Assembly (NCBI RefSeq): GCF_003003075.1
Contig: NZ_PVTX01000010.1
Coordinates: 111,849-175,848, forward strand
Direction: 5' to 3'
Origin: Isoptericola halotolerans
GTDB lineage: Bacteria > Actinomycetota > Actinomycetes > Actinomycetales > Cellulomonadaceae
DNA length: 64,000 nucleotides
In this document: piece by piece, positions 7,946 through 15,501 of the stretch
Layout: each line of letters begins with the position of its first letter
Numbering within the stretch: position 1 is the first letter of the stretch
Made by a program: the position numbers and the translations under genes
The notes under the pieces: generated by a model
The model's database searches: none
What the model was told of the DNA's origin: nothing
The model's input: only the letters and a program-made list of their open reading frames with translations

Positions 7946-7962
7946 ATCGGGGAGTGAGTGTC

Positions 7963-8280
7963 ATGTCATGGATCGTCCTGGTCGTCTCGGGGATGCTGGA
8001 GGCCGTGTGGGCCACGGCGCTCGGCCGCTCCGAGGGATTCTCGCGGCTCGTGCCCAGCATCGTGTTCGCGGTCAGCCTGACGGCCAGCATGGCCGGCCTG
8101 GCGTACGCGCTGCGCGAGCTGCCGGTGGGCACGGCCTACGCCGTCTGGGTCGGCATCGGCGCGTCGTTGACGGCCGGCTACGCGATGGCGACCGGCGCCG
8201 AGCCGGTGACCGTCGTCCGGATCGTGCTCATCCTGGGCATCGTCGCGTGCGTGGCGGGCCTGAAGCTGACGACGCACTGA
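7963..8280 (+). CDS. gdx: Guanidinium exporter Gdx (SMR family)
   Basis: A 105-residue small multidrug resistance protein with four membrane helices. It aligns along its whole length with E. coli SugE/Gdx: MSWIVLVVSGMLEAVWA at the start with the essential Glu13, the signature LPVGTAYAVWVGIGA in the middle and GLKLTTH at the end. Gdx exports guanidinium in exchange for protons and works as a dual-topology dimer in the membrane. The guanidine-III riboswitch just upstream supports this over a broad drug-export role. I chose ATG 7963 because it follows GGGGAG and matches the family start; an in-frame GTG at 7954 would lie inside the ribosome site. Confidence 0.95.
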   Translation: MSWIVLVVSGMLEAVWATALGRSEGFSRLVPSIVFAVSLTASMAGLAYALRELPVGTAYAVWVGIGASLTAGYAMATGAEPVTVVRIVLILGIVACVAGLKLTTH

Positions 8281-8302
8281 CACGCTGCGGGGGGAGCGAC
8301 CG

Positions 8303-8320
8303 GCGGCCGCTGTCGGCCGC
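8303..8320 (+). terminator. Possible terminator after gdx
   Basis: GCGGCC-GCTGTC-GGCCGC forms a 6-bp stem and is followed by TTCTTCC, 22 bases after the gdx stop. It lies between two convergent genes. Confidence 0.45.
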
Positions 8321-8339
8321 TTCTTCCACCCAAAATGAC

Positions 8340-8353
8340 ATAATATGCATTAT
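8340..8353. repeat. AT-rich dyad downstream of gdx
   Basis: ATAAT-ATGC-ATTAT stands out as an AT island in very GC-rich DNA, in the space between the convergent gdx and DeoR genes. No gene starts here; the role is unknown. Confidence 0.3.
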
Positions 8354-8421
8354 CGGCTACCTGTGCAGGAGCGCTTCCGGCCTGCCCGGCGTGCGTTCCG
8401 TGACCGTTCCGGTGCCCGTTC

Positions 8422-9180
8422 TCACCGAGGCGCCAGGACGAGACGGATCCGCGCTCCGAGCGCGTCCATGACGTCGGTGTCCGGCCCGGCGTCGGTGATC
8501 ACGCCGGCGACGGCGTCGAACCCGATCACCTGGTACGGCGACGCCGTGCCGATCTTCTCCGACGAGCCCAGCACGTAGGTCTCGGCGGCTCGACCTGCCA
8601 GCACCCGCTTCATGGCGGCCTCGTCGGCGTCACCGGTGGTCAGGCCGGCGTCCGGGTGGATCCCGGTGACGCCGAGCAGGAATAGGTCGGCGGAGATCCG
8701 CTGCGCCGCCTCCGCCGCGGCGGCACCGCTCGTGACCGCCGAGTGCTTGAACAGCCTGCCGCCGAGCACGAAGACCTCGACGCCGGGGTGCTCGACGAGT
8801 GCGGCGGCCACGGTCGGGCTGTGCGTGATCACCGTGCAGCGCAGGTCCGGCGGCAGTGCCGACGCGACCGCGAGCGCCGTGGTCCCGCCGTCGAGGATGA
8901 CCGTGCTGCCGGGGTCGATCAGGCGCACCGCGGCCGTGGCGACCTGTTGCTTGCCGACGACGGCGACCCGTCGTCGTCCGTCGTAGTCGGCGAGGGCGGC
9001 GGAGGCGGGCAGCGCTCCCCCGTAGACGCGTTGGCACAGGCCCTCGGCGGCCATCTCGCGCAGGTCCCGGCGGATGCTGTCCTCCGAGAGACCGAGCTCC
9101 GCGGCCACCGTCTTGGCGACGATCTTGCCGTCGCGGCGCAGGGTGTCGATCAGATGGTCGCGACGCTCCGCGGCAAGCAT
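8422..9180 (-). CDS. DeoR/GlpR-family transcriptional regulator
   Basis: A 252-residue repressor. Residues 1-57 are a DeoR helix-turn-helix (ERRDHLIDTLRRDGKI, then LGLSEDSIRRDLREM), and residues 72-230 are a DeoR sensor domain with ILDGGTTALAVA near 93 and GGRLFKHS near 137. Family members bind phosphorylated sugars or nucleosides. The divergent neighbour resembles a nucleoside deoxyribosyltransferase, so nucleotide or sugar metabolism is a plausible target. I prefer ATG 9180, which matches the family's short N-terminus; a GTG at 9210 would add ten residues and cannot be excluded. Confidence 0.85.
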   Translation of the reverse strand: MLAAERRDHLIDTLRRDGKIVAKTVAAELGLSEDSIRRDLREMAAEGLCQRVYGGALPASAALADYDGRRRVAVVGKQQVATAAVRLIDPGSTVILDGGTTALAVASALPPDLRCTVITHSPTVAAALVEHPGVEVFVLGGRLFKHSAVTSGAAAAEAAQRISADLFLLGVTGIHPDAGLTTGDADEAAMKRVLAGRAAETYVLGSSEKIGTASPYQVIGFDAVAGVITDAGPDTDVMDALGARIRLVLAPR

Positions 9181-9220
9181 GTTTGATCTCGTTTCTTCGT
9201 AGTTGTTCACGTTCTAGGGC

Positions 9221-9226
9221 TACCCT
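9221..9226 (+). promoter_or_regulatory. -10 element for a leaderless start
   Basis: TACCCT is six bases before the ATG at 9233, with no ribosome site. It lies inside AGGG-C-TACCCT, a near-symmetric block shared with the divergent DeoR gene, so both promoters may overlap here. Confidence 0.6.
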
Positions 9227-9232
9227 ACTGCC

Positions 9233-9610
9233 ATGAACCGACCACTGCTCATCCTGATCGCCGGCCCGTACCGTTCCGGCACCGCCGGGGACCCCGTCGC
9301 GATGGAGGCCAACCTGCGACGTCTCGAGGAGGCCGCCTGGCCCCTCTTCGAGGCGGGCCACGTCCCCATGATCGGTGAGTGGGTCGCGCTGCCGGTCCTG
9401 CACTCGGCGGGCGCAACGGTGCACGACGACCTGGCGGCCGAGGTGCTCTACCCCACCGCGCAACGCCTCCTGCAGCACTGCGACGCCGTGCTGAGGTTGC
9501 CGGGCGAGTCCAGCGGGGCGGACCAGGACGTCGCGATCGCCAGGAGTCGCGGTCTGCCCGTCTACGAGGACGTCGCCGACGTGCCGCGCCGCACGGACGG
9601 CGACCGGTGA
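9233..9610 (+). CDS. Nucleoside 2-deoxyribosyltransferase-like protein (DUF4406 type)
   Basis: A 125-residue protein with the Rossmann-like fold of the DUF4406/nucleoside deoxyribosyltransferase group. The N-terminal LILIAGPYRSGT strand and loop, the central HCDAVLRLPGESSGADQDVAIA segment and the following GLPVYEDV strand are the family landmarks. Such proteins cleave or transfer N-glycosidic bonds of nucleosides or related compounds; the substrate here is unknown. No ribosome site is present and the TACCCT element six bases upstream suggests leaderless translation. Its stop overlaps the GTG of the Nudix gene (GTGA), so the two are coupled. Confidence 0.7.
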   Translation: MNRPLLILIAGPYRSGTAGDPVAMEANLRRLEEAAWPLFEAGHVPMIGEWVALPVLHSAGATVHDDLAAEVLYPTAQRLLQHCDAVLRLPGESSGADQDVAIARSRGLPVYEDVADVPRRTDGDR

Positions 9611-10260
9611 GCGGGCAGCCCGGCGTCGACGTCCCGGACCACCGCGGACGCACGGGTCTCGACCAGGCGGGTCGCACGTTGGACCGCAACCCCGACGTCG
9701 TCGTGCGCGACGTCGAGCTGACCTCCCAGGGGTGGCACGTGCTGCGCCGGACCACGTTCGACCAGCGGCGCCGGGACGGACGCTGGTCGACGCTGCAGCG
9801 CGAGACCTACGACCGTGGCGACGGCGCGACGATCCTCCTGCACGACGCCGCGCGGTCCAGCGTCCTGCTGACCCGACAGTTCCGGTTCCCGGCCTACGTC
9901 AACGATCATCCCGACGGCATGCTGATCGAGACGGCGGCAGGCCTGCTGGACGACGACGACGCCGAGACCGCGATCCGGCGCGAGGTCACCGAGGAGCTGG
10001 GCGTCACGGTCGGGCCGGTGACCCACGTCTTCACCGCCTACATGAGCCCGGGGTCCGTCACGGAGAAGGTGCACTTCTACGCGGCGCCGTACTCCCCGGC
10101 AGACCGGACGGGGCCCGGCGGGGGTGTCGCCGCCGAGGGTGAGGACATCGAGATCGTCGAGCTCTCGCTGGGCAGCGCACTGGCGATGATCGACGACGGG
10201 CGCATCGTCGACGGCAAGACCATCATGCTGCTCCAGTGGTGGGCGCTGACCACATCTTGA
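9607..10260 (+). CDS. Nudix hydrolase, ADP-ribose/GDP-mannose pyrophosphatase type
   Basis: A 217-residue Nudix protein of the YffH/NudK/AdpP group. The Nudix box reads GLLDDDD followed by IRREVTEELGV near residues 112-133; the REVTEELGV half is canonical, while the usual first Glu of the box is replaced by Asp. The typical upstream segment VLLTRQFRFPAYVN and downstream YMSPGSVTEKVHFY are present, which mark the sugar-nucleotide pyrophosphatase group. The products act on ADP-ribose or GDP-mannose. It starts at a GTG overlapping the previous stop. Pairing with a nucleoside deoxyribosyltransferase-like gene suggests nucleotide salvage or clean-up. Confidence 0.85.
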   Translation: MSGQPGVDVPDHRGRTGLDQAGRTLDRNPDVVVRDVELTSQGWHVLRRTTFDQRRRDGRWSTLQRETYDRGDGATILLHDAARSSVLLTRQFRFPAYVNDHPDGMLIETAAGLLDDDDAETAIRREVTEELGVTVGPVTHVFTAYMSPGSVTEKVHFYAAPYSPADRTGPGGGVAAEGEDIEIVELSLGSALAMIDDGRIVDGKTIMLLQWWALTTS

Positions 10261-10419
10261 GGTCCCCCGGCGTCGACGCCGTCGGCGCCTTGAGCAACTG
10301 AGCGAGCCGCGACGATCCAGCGCGAGAACACGCGCTGACCTGCGCACTTCCCGACGGCAGCCTGAGATCGCTCGCCGAGGCTTCGTATCGACCGCACAAC
10401 GTCGACCTCGGAGCCCACG

Positions 10420-11535
10420 GTGAACACCTCGTCGAACCGCCCGCAGCGCCACCTCGCTCAGCCGGACCACGCCGTCGGCGAGACCGGCCCGCGCGTCGTC
10501 GTGATCATCCCCGCCCACGACGAGCAGGACGCGCTGCCGGACACGATCGCCTCGCTGCGGCTCCAGACCCGCCGGCCCGACCGCGTGCTCGTCGTCTCCG
10601 ACAACAGCACGGACGCCACCGTCGCCGTGGCGCGGGCGGCGGGCGCCGAGGTCATGGAGTCGGTGGCCAACACCGCCCGCAAGGCCGGCGCGCTCAACCA
10701 GGCGATCAGCACGGTCGGCGAGGACGTCGTCATGGTGCTCGACGCCGACACGACCATCGCGCCCACGTTCATCGAGGAGGGCCTCGCCGTCCTCGCCGCG
10801 GAGCCGCGGGTGGCCGCCGTCGGCGGCGTGTTCCGCGGACGCCCGCCGGTCGGCTACCTGCAGCGCTGCCAGGCCAACGAGTACACGCGCTACGGCGTCC
10901 AGGTCGACGTCACGGGCCGTACCGCGGTGCTGACCGGGACCGCGGCGCTGGTGCGCTGCAGCGCGCTCGACGAGGTCGCGGCCGCGCGCGGCACCACGCT
11001 GCCGGGCCGGCGCGGCGACGTGTACGACCGCGACGCGATCACCGAGGACTCGGAGCTGACGCTCGCGCTGCGGACCCTCGGCCACGAGCTGCGCTCCCCC
11101 GTCACCATGAGCTGCACCACCGAGCTCATGCCGACCGCGGGCGACCTGCACCGCCAGCGCGTGCGCTGGTACAAGGGCATGCTCGACAACCTGGCCGCCT
11201 ACGGTGTGACCCGGACGACCGCCCGCTACATCGGCCAGCAGGTCATGCTCGTCGTCGGCACGCTGATGATGACGGCGTTCCTCCTGCTCACCGCCGTCAC
11301 GGTCGTCACGGGAACCTTCGTGCTGTCCCCGCTCTGGGCGGGCGTCGGCCTGGTGTTCGCCGTCGAGCGACTGGTGACCGTCTGGAGCGCCGGGCGCCGG
11401 GCACGGCTCCTCGCGGCGCTCGTGCTGCCCGAGCTCGTCTACGACCTCGCGCTGCAGCGGGCGTTCGTCCACGCCGCAGCGCTGTTCCTCGGCCGCCGCC
11501 AGACCACCTGGAACCACGTCACCGCCGTCGCCTGA
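10420..11535 (+). CDS. Glycosyltransferase family 2, processive type
   Basis: A 371-residue membrane glycosyltransferase. The GT2 domain (about 23-260) has VVVIIPAHDEQD at the start, the LDADTT motif (UDP/metal binding) near 106-112, ITEDSE near 206 (catalytic base) and RQRVRWYKG near 243, the Q/RxxRW motif of processive enzymes such as cellulose, chitin and hyaluronan synthases. Two C-terminal membrane helices (about 270-320) follow. The product is probably a beta-linked polysaccharide or its precursor. A CGGAG ribosome site precedes the GTG. The 159-base gap before it holds only a 12-bp palindrome (10269-10280) and no clear promoter. Confidence 0.85.
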   Translation: MNTSSNRPQRHLAQPDHAVGETGPRVVVIIPAHDEQDALPDTIASLRLQTRRPDRVLVVSDNSTDATVAVARAAGAEVMESVANTARKAGALNQAISTVGEDVVMVLDADTTIAPTFIEEGLAVLAAEPRVAAVGGVFRGRPPVGYLQRCQANEYTRYGVQVDVTGRTAVLTGTAALVRCSALDEVAAARGTTLPGRRGDVYDRDAITEDSELTLALRTLGHELRSPVTMSCTTELMPTAGDLHRQRVRWYKGMLDNLAAYGVTRTTARYIGQQVMLVVGTLMMTAFLLLTAVTVVTGTFVLSPLWAGVGLVFAVERLVTVWSAGRRARLLAALVLPELVYDLALQRAFVHAAALFLGRRQTTWNHVTAVA

Positions 11536-11573
11536 GCGGCGCCACTCCCCCGTCTTTCCTGCCCGCAGGACCA

Positions 11574-11597
11574 CCGGGCGCGGTCAGCCGCGCCCGG
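11574..11597. terminator. Hairpin downstream of the glycosyltransferase
   Basis: Perfect 10-bp stem CCGGGCGCGG / CCGCGCCCGG with loop TCAG. No T-run follows, and an AAGGAG ribosome site appears 23 bases later, so it may attenuate rather than end transcription. Confidence 0.5.
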
Positions 11598-11632
11598 ACA
11601 CCGAAGAAGACAACCCCCAGAAGGAGCTCGCC

Positions 11633-11809
11633 ATGTACCACTCCACCGTTGCCCAGACCGCGCCCGTCCTCGCCGCCACCGGTGTCGCCGCCGCCTTCCA
11701 CGTCGTCGCGGCCTGGACGCTGCTCGTCGCCGGCCTCGCCCTGATCACGACCGCACGCGTCCTGCGTCGGCGCCACCAGCGTGCCGTCGTCGCCCGGCAG
11801 AGCTTCTGA
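11633..11809 (+). CDS. Small single-span membrane protein, 58 residues
   Basis: This short frame starts at ATG 11633 with a strong AAGGAG ribosome site six bases before it. It encodes 58 residues: a weakly polar N-terminus (MYHSTVAQTAPV), one hydrophobic helix of about 23 residues and a C-terminal tail rich in Arg (RVLRRRHQRAVVARQSF). The charge pattern predicts an outside N-terminus and inside C-terminus. It lies 97 bases after the glycosyltransferase and may be its partner, but I do not recognise the family. Confidence 0.6.
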   Translation: MYHSTVAQTAPVLAATGVAAAFHVVAAWTLLVAGLALITTARVLRRRHQRAVVARQSF

Positions 11810-11833
11810 CCGGCTGGTCCGTTCGCCGGATCC

Positions 11834-12223
11834 CTAGGCCGGGCCGGCGATCTGGACCAGGTTGCCGCAGGTGTCGTCGAAGACGGCCGTGGTGACCGGT
11901 CCCATCGTCAGCGGCTCCTGGGTGAACCGCACGCCCAGACCCCGCAGCCGCTCGCACTCCGCACGCACGTCGTCGACGGCGAACTGGGCCAGCGGGATGC
12001 CGTCCGCGACGAGAGCCTCGCGGTAGGGCGCGACCGCCGGGTGTCCGGCGGGCTCCAGGAGCAGCTCGGTGCCGTCGGGGTCGTCGGGCGCCACGACGGT
12101 CAGCCACCGGTCGCTCTCCCCCAGCGGGACGTCGTGCTTGGTCCTGAAGCCGAGAATGTCGGTGTAGAAGGCGTGCGCCGTGGCCTGGTCGTCGACGAAC
12201 ACGCTGGTCAGCTGGATCTTCAT
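11834..12223 (-). CDS. VOC/glyoxalase-fold protein, second gene of the ArsR operon
   Basis: A 129-residue protein of the vicinal oxygen chelate superfamily. It starts MKIQLTSVFVDDQATAHAFY and ends FDDTCGNLVQIAG, the two ends of the paired beta-alpha-beta fold; the terminal Asn-Leu-Val-Gln replaces the more common metal-binding Glu, so metal binding is uncertain. The start ATG overlaps the ArsR stop (ATGA), so it is made together with the repressor. VOC proteins of this size include thiol transferases and resistance proteins. The substrate is unknown; the ArsR partner suggests an inducible response. Confidence 0.82.
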   Translation of the reverse strand: MKIQLTSVFVDDQATAHAFYTDILGFRTKHDVPLGESDRWLTVVAPDDPDGTELLLEPAGHPAVAPYREALVADGIPLAQFAVDDVRAECERLRGLGVRFTQEPLTMGPVTTAVFDDTCGNLVQIAGPA

Positions 12224-12513
12224 GGGGTGGTCTCCGGTTCGTCGGGAAGAGGCCACCGCGCAGCGATGTGCCGCAGCGGCGCGGTGTCCAGGTCGTGGAA
12301 CTTGTAGCGGCCCTCCCGTCGGCTCCTGACGAGCCCGGCGGCCTCGAGCACCGCGAGGTGCTGCGAGACGGCCTGCCGCGAGATCGTGAGCCGATGCTTC
12401 ACGGCGAGCCGTCCGCAGATCTCGAACAGCGTCTGCCCTGATCTCTCGGCGAGCTCGTCGAGGATCGTGCGGCGGGTCGGGTCGGCCAGCGCCTTGAAGA
12501 GATCGTCGGCCAT
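12220..12513 (-). CDS. ArsR-family repressor
   Basis: A 97-residue winged-helix repressor: MADDLFKALADPTRRTILDE, then the recognition helix in TISRQAVSQHLAVLEAAGL and the wing VRSRREGRYKFHDL. No Cys pair for metal is present, so this belongs to the ArsR group without the classic metal site; an organic or redox signal is more likely. I chose ATG 12513 because a TTGACA-18-TATCTT promoter ends six bases before it, giving a leaderless mRNA. The spacer of that promoter is filled by a perfect inverted repeat, so the protein almost certainly represses its own operon. Confidence 0.88.
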   Translation of the reverse strand: MADDLFKALADPTRRTILDELAERSGQTLFEICGRLAVKHRLTISRQAVSQHLAVLEAAGLVRSRREGRYKFHDLDTAPLRHIAARWPLPDEPETTP

Positions 12514-12519
12514 GCCCCG

Positions 12520-12549
12520 AAGATAGGCAAGTGCCGACTTGCCTGTCAA
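12520..12549 (-). promoter_or_regulatory. ArsR promoter with an operator occupying the whole spacer
   Basis: On the minus strand TTGACA (12549-12544) and TATCTT (12525-12520) are 18 bases apart. The spacer is exactly GGCAAGT-4-ACTTGCC (12526-12543), a perfect 7-bp-arm inverted repeat. The start codon follows the -10 after six bases. Confidence 0.85.
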
Positions 12550-12598
12550 GGTGCGCTGTCCCTGCCCCTGCGCACCCCCTCGTGCGCGAGCAGGGCGC

Positions 12599-14986
12599 TC
12601 AGGCGCCGACGTACCGGGCCAGGTGCTCCCCCGTCAGCGTGGACCCGTCCGCCACGAGCTCGGCGGGCGTGCCCTCGAAGACGACCGTGCCGCCGTCGTG
12701 CCCCGCGCCGGGCCCGATGTCGATGATCCGGTCGGCGTGCGCCATGACCGCCTGGTGGTGCTCGATGACGATCACCGACTTGCCGGACTCCACGAGCCGG
12801 TCGAGCAGCCGCAGGAGGTTCTCGACGTCGGCCAGGTGCAGACCGGTGGTGGGTTCGTCGAGGATGTACACCCCGCCGCGCTCCCCCATGCGCATGGCGA
12901 GCTTGAGGCGTTGACGCTCGCCGCCCGACAGCGTGTTCAACGGCTGCCCCAGGTGGATGTAGCCGAGCCCTACGTCCTGCAGGTGGGCGAGCGTCGTCGC
13001 CACGGCGGGGATCCTGGCCTCACCGGCCGCGAAGAAGTCGTGCGCCTGCGCCACGGACAGGTCGAGCACCTCGGCGATGTTCTTGCCGCCGAGGGTGTAC
13101 TCGAGCACCTCGGCCATGAACCGCTTGCCGCCGCAGTCCTCGCAGGGGCTCTCGACGGTCTCCATGAAGCCGAGCTCGGTGTAGATGCGCCCGTTGCCCT
13201 TGCAGGTGGGGCAGGCGCCCTCGGAGTTCGCGCTGAACAGGGCGGGCTTGACGCCGTTGGCCTTGGCGAATGCCTTGCGGACGGGCTCCAGCAGGCCGGT
13301 GTAGGTGGCCGGGTTCGAGCGCCGGGACCCCTTGATGGCGCCCTGGTCGACGACGACGACGCCGTCCCGGTCGGCGAGATTGCCGTGGATCAGCGAGCTC
13401 TTGCCGGATCCGGCGACACCGGTCACGACGGTGAGGACGCCGGTGGGTACGTCGACGTCCACGCCGCGCAAATTGTTCTGCGACGCCCCGCGGATCTCGA
13501 GCGCGCCGTCGGGCTCGCGGACGGTGTCCTTGACGCTGACGCGGTAGTCGAGGTGCCGGCCGGTCAGGGTGTCGCTGGACCGCAGCCCCTCGACGGTGCC
13601 CTCGAAGCAGATCGTCCCGCCATCGGTCCCCGCCCCCGGTCCGAGGTCGACGACGTGGTCGGCGACGGCGATGGCCTCGGGCTTGTGCTCGACCACGAGC
13701 ACGGTGTTGCCCTTGTCGCGCAGGTCGACCAGCAGGTTGTTCATGCGCGCGATGTCGTGCGGGTGCAGCCCGATGGTCGGCTCGTCGAAGACGTACGTGA
13801 CGTCGGTCAGGGCGGAGCCGAGGTGGCGGATCATCTTGGTGCGCTGCGCCTCTCCCCCGGACAGCGTCCCGGCGGGCCGGTCCAGCGAGAGGTAGCCGAG
13901 GCCGATCTCGACGAACGCGTCGAACAGGTGCAGCAGGCTGCGGACCAGGGGGGCGACGCCGGGGTCGCCGATGCCGCGCACCCACTGCGCGGCGTCGGTG
14001 ATCTGCATCGCGCACACCTCGGCGATGGTGCGGCCCTCGACCTTGGCCGATCGTGCCGAGGCGTTGAGCCGGGTGCCCTCGCACGCCGGGCACGGACCGA
14101 ACACGGCCGCCCGCTCGACGAACCGCCGCAGGTGAGGCTGCAGCGACTCCGGGTCCTTGGAGAACAACGACTCGCGCAGCTTGGGGATCAGGCCTTGATA
14201 GGTCATGTTCATGCCCAGGGCCTTGACCTTGCCCTTCTCGCGGTACAGCAGGTCGTGGCGCTCGGCCTCGGTGTAGTCGCGCACCGGCTTGTCACCGTCG
14301 ACGAACCCGGACTCCGAGAAGCCCTTGACCATCCAGCCGTCGGCCTTGTAGCCGGGCACGAGGATGGCCCCGTCGCGCAAGGACCGCGACTCGTCGAGGA
14401 TCACGGACAGGTCGAGGTCGGAGACGGTCCCCCGCCCCTCGCACTCGGGGCACATCCCGCCGAGGTAGACCTGGTCGCGCACCACCTTCTTCTCGGTCTT
14501 GCCGTCCGCCTTGTCGGTGGCGAAGACCCCGCTCGCCCTGGACGTGGGGATGTTGAAGGAGAACGCGGTGGGCGGGCCGACGTACGGCTCGCCCACCCGG
14601 CTGAACAGGTTGCGCAGCATGGCGTTGGCGTCGGTCACCGTCCCGACGGTCGAGCGCACGTTGGCGCCCATGCGCTCCTGGTCGACGAGGATGGCGGTGG
14701 TGATCCCCTCGAGGAGGTCGACGTCCGGCCGGGGCAGGGACGGCATGAAGCCCTGCACGAACGTGGAGTAGGTCTCGTCGATGAGCCGGCGCGACTCGGC
14801 GGCGATGGTGGCGAACACCAGGGAGCTCTTGCCGGATCCCGACACCCCCGTGAACACGGTCAGACGCCGTTTGGGCAGGTCGACGTCGATGCCGCGCAGG
14901 TTGTTCTCGCGAGCGCCCTGGACCCGGATGACGTCGTGGGCGTCCGCCGGGTGGGCGGGGACCTGCTCGGGGGTGCTGGGAGCCAT
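12599..14986 (-). CDS. Short UvrA-like ABC ATPase (DrrC/UvrA2 type)
   Basis: A 795-residue ABC protein with two nucleotide-binding domains. Walker A motifs are GVSGSGKSS near 47 and GVAGSGKSS near 523; the signatures are LSGGEAQR and LSGGERQR; Walker B regions read DEPTIGLHP and DEPTTGLHL. Zinc-finger CxxC pairs appear in CPECEGRG, CPACEGTR and CPTCKGNGR/CEDCGG. Housekeeping UvrA is about 940-990 residues; this protein is shorter, mostly in the region that contacts UvrB. It therefore fits the UvrA2/DrrC group linked to resistance to DNA-binding drugs. An AAGGAG ribosome site precedes ATG 14986. It is unlikely to be the cell's main UvrA. Confidence 0.85.
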   Translation of the reverse strand: MAPSTPEQVPAHPADAHDVIRVQGARENNLRGIDVDLPKRRLTVFTGVSGSGKSSLVFATIAAESRRLIDETYSTFVQGFMPSLPRPDVDLLEGITTAILVDQERMGANVRSTVGTVTDANAMLRNLFSRVGEPYVGPPTAFSFNIPTSRASGVFATDKADGKTEKKVVRDQVYLGGMCPECEGRGTVSDLDLSVILDESRSLRDGAILVPGYKADGWMVKGFSESGFVDGDKPVRDYTEAERHDLLYREKGKVKALGMNMTYQGLIPKLRESLFSKDPESLQPHLRRFVERAAVFGPCPACEGTRLNASARSAKVEGRTIAEVCAMQITDAAQWVRGIGDPGVAPLVRSLLHLFDAFVEIGLGYLSLDRPAGTLSGGEAQRTKMIRHLGSALTDVTYVFDEPTIGLHPHDIARMNNLLVDLRDKGNTVLVVEHKPEAIAVADHVVDLGPGAGTDGGTICFEGTVEGLRSSDTLTGRHLDYRVSVKDTVREPDGALEIRGASQNNLRGVDVDVPTGVLTVVTGVAGSGKSSLIHGNLADRDGVVVVDQGAIKGSRRSNPATYTGLLEPVRKAFAKANGVKPALFSANSEGACPTCKGNGRIYTELGFMETVESPCEDCGGKRFMAEVLEYTLGGKNIAEVLDLSVAQAHDFFAAGEARIPAVATTLAHLQDVGLGYIHLGQPLNTLSGGERQRLKLAMRMGERGGVYILDEPTTGLHLADVENLLRLLDRLVESGKSVIVIEHHQAVMAHADRIIDIGPGAGHDGGTVVFEGTPAELVADGSTLTGEHLARYVGA

Positions 14987-15047
14987 GCTGGGGGTCTCCT
15001 TCGTGGGGCGTGGTGCGCCGTCGGCGGCGCCCTGCGGCGTGCTCAGG

Positions 15048-15500
15048 CTAGCGGCGGGCGAGCCGCACCACCGGGTAGGTGCGCGAGGTCTTGGTCTGGT
15101 ACCTGGCCAGGCTGCGGACGGCCTGCGTCAGCCGCTGCCAGGCGGCGTCACGCTCTGCGCCGGCGAGCACGTGCGGCGTGATGCCGGTCGGTTCGCTCCC
15201 GTGGACCTCGACGGCGGCCGCCTCGGGGTGCGCCAGCAGGTTCTCGTACCAGTCCGGGTGGCGCTCGCCCCCTCCGGAGGCGACGACGACCCAGCCGCCG
15301 GTGCCGTCGTCGACGTACGCCAGCGGGTTCTGCCGTCGCGAGCCGCTGCGCCGCCCGACGGTGTGCAGCACGAGGAGCTCCATGCCCATCCGGGTGCCGC
15401 CGTGGGTGCGGATCTTGTCGACGGTGCGCGCGTTGGCGGTGTGCTGGAGCCAGCGGGAGAACTTCCCGGGGCGTCTCGCGGTGGTCGTGGCGGTGGCCAC
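15048..15500 (-). CDS. F420-dependent nitroreductase-family (DDN/DUF385) protein
   Basis: A 150-residue protein of the deazaflavin-dependent nitroreductase family. Family landmarks are GMELLVLHTVGRRSGSRRQNPLAYV, then WVVVASGGGERHPDWYENLLAHPEAAAVEV. These enzymes use cofactor F420 to reduce nitro-compounds or quinones and have a split-barrel fold. The GTG start follows the VOC gene's stop after one base, so they share a transcript with the upstream AraC gene. Its presence implies that the host makes F420, which is known for many Actinobacteria. Confidence 0.85.
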   Translation of the reverse strand: MATATTTARRPGKFSRWLQHTANARTVDKIRTHGGTRMGMELLVLHTVGRRSGSRRQNPLAYVDDGTGGWVVVASGGGERHPDWYENLLAHPEAAAVEVHGSEPTGITPHVLAGAERDAAWQRLTQAVRSLARYQTKTSRTYPVVRLARR

Positions 15501-15501
15501 G

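Larger units (their letters stand above)
7593..7962. other. 370-bp intergenic region between recombinase and gdx
   Basis: This divergent region holds a 26-bp imperfect palindrome (7730-7755), a cluster of GATGGT repeats (7804-7830), an 8-bp stem with a long loop (7867-7905) and the guanidine-III riboswitch (7906-7945). No tRNA and no further coding frame could be supported. Confidence 0.7.

Noticed and set aside
12539..15181. 880-codon plus-strand frame opposite the UvrA-like gene
   Set aside because: The minus strand encodes two intact ABC domains there; the plus frame has only shadow composition.
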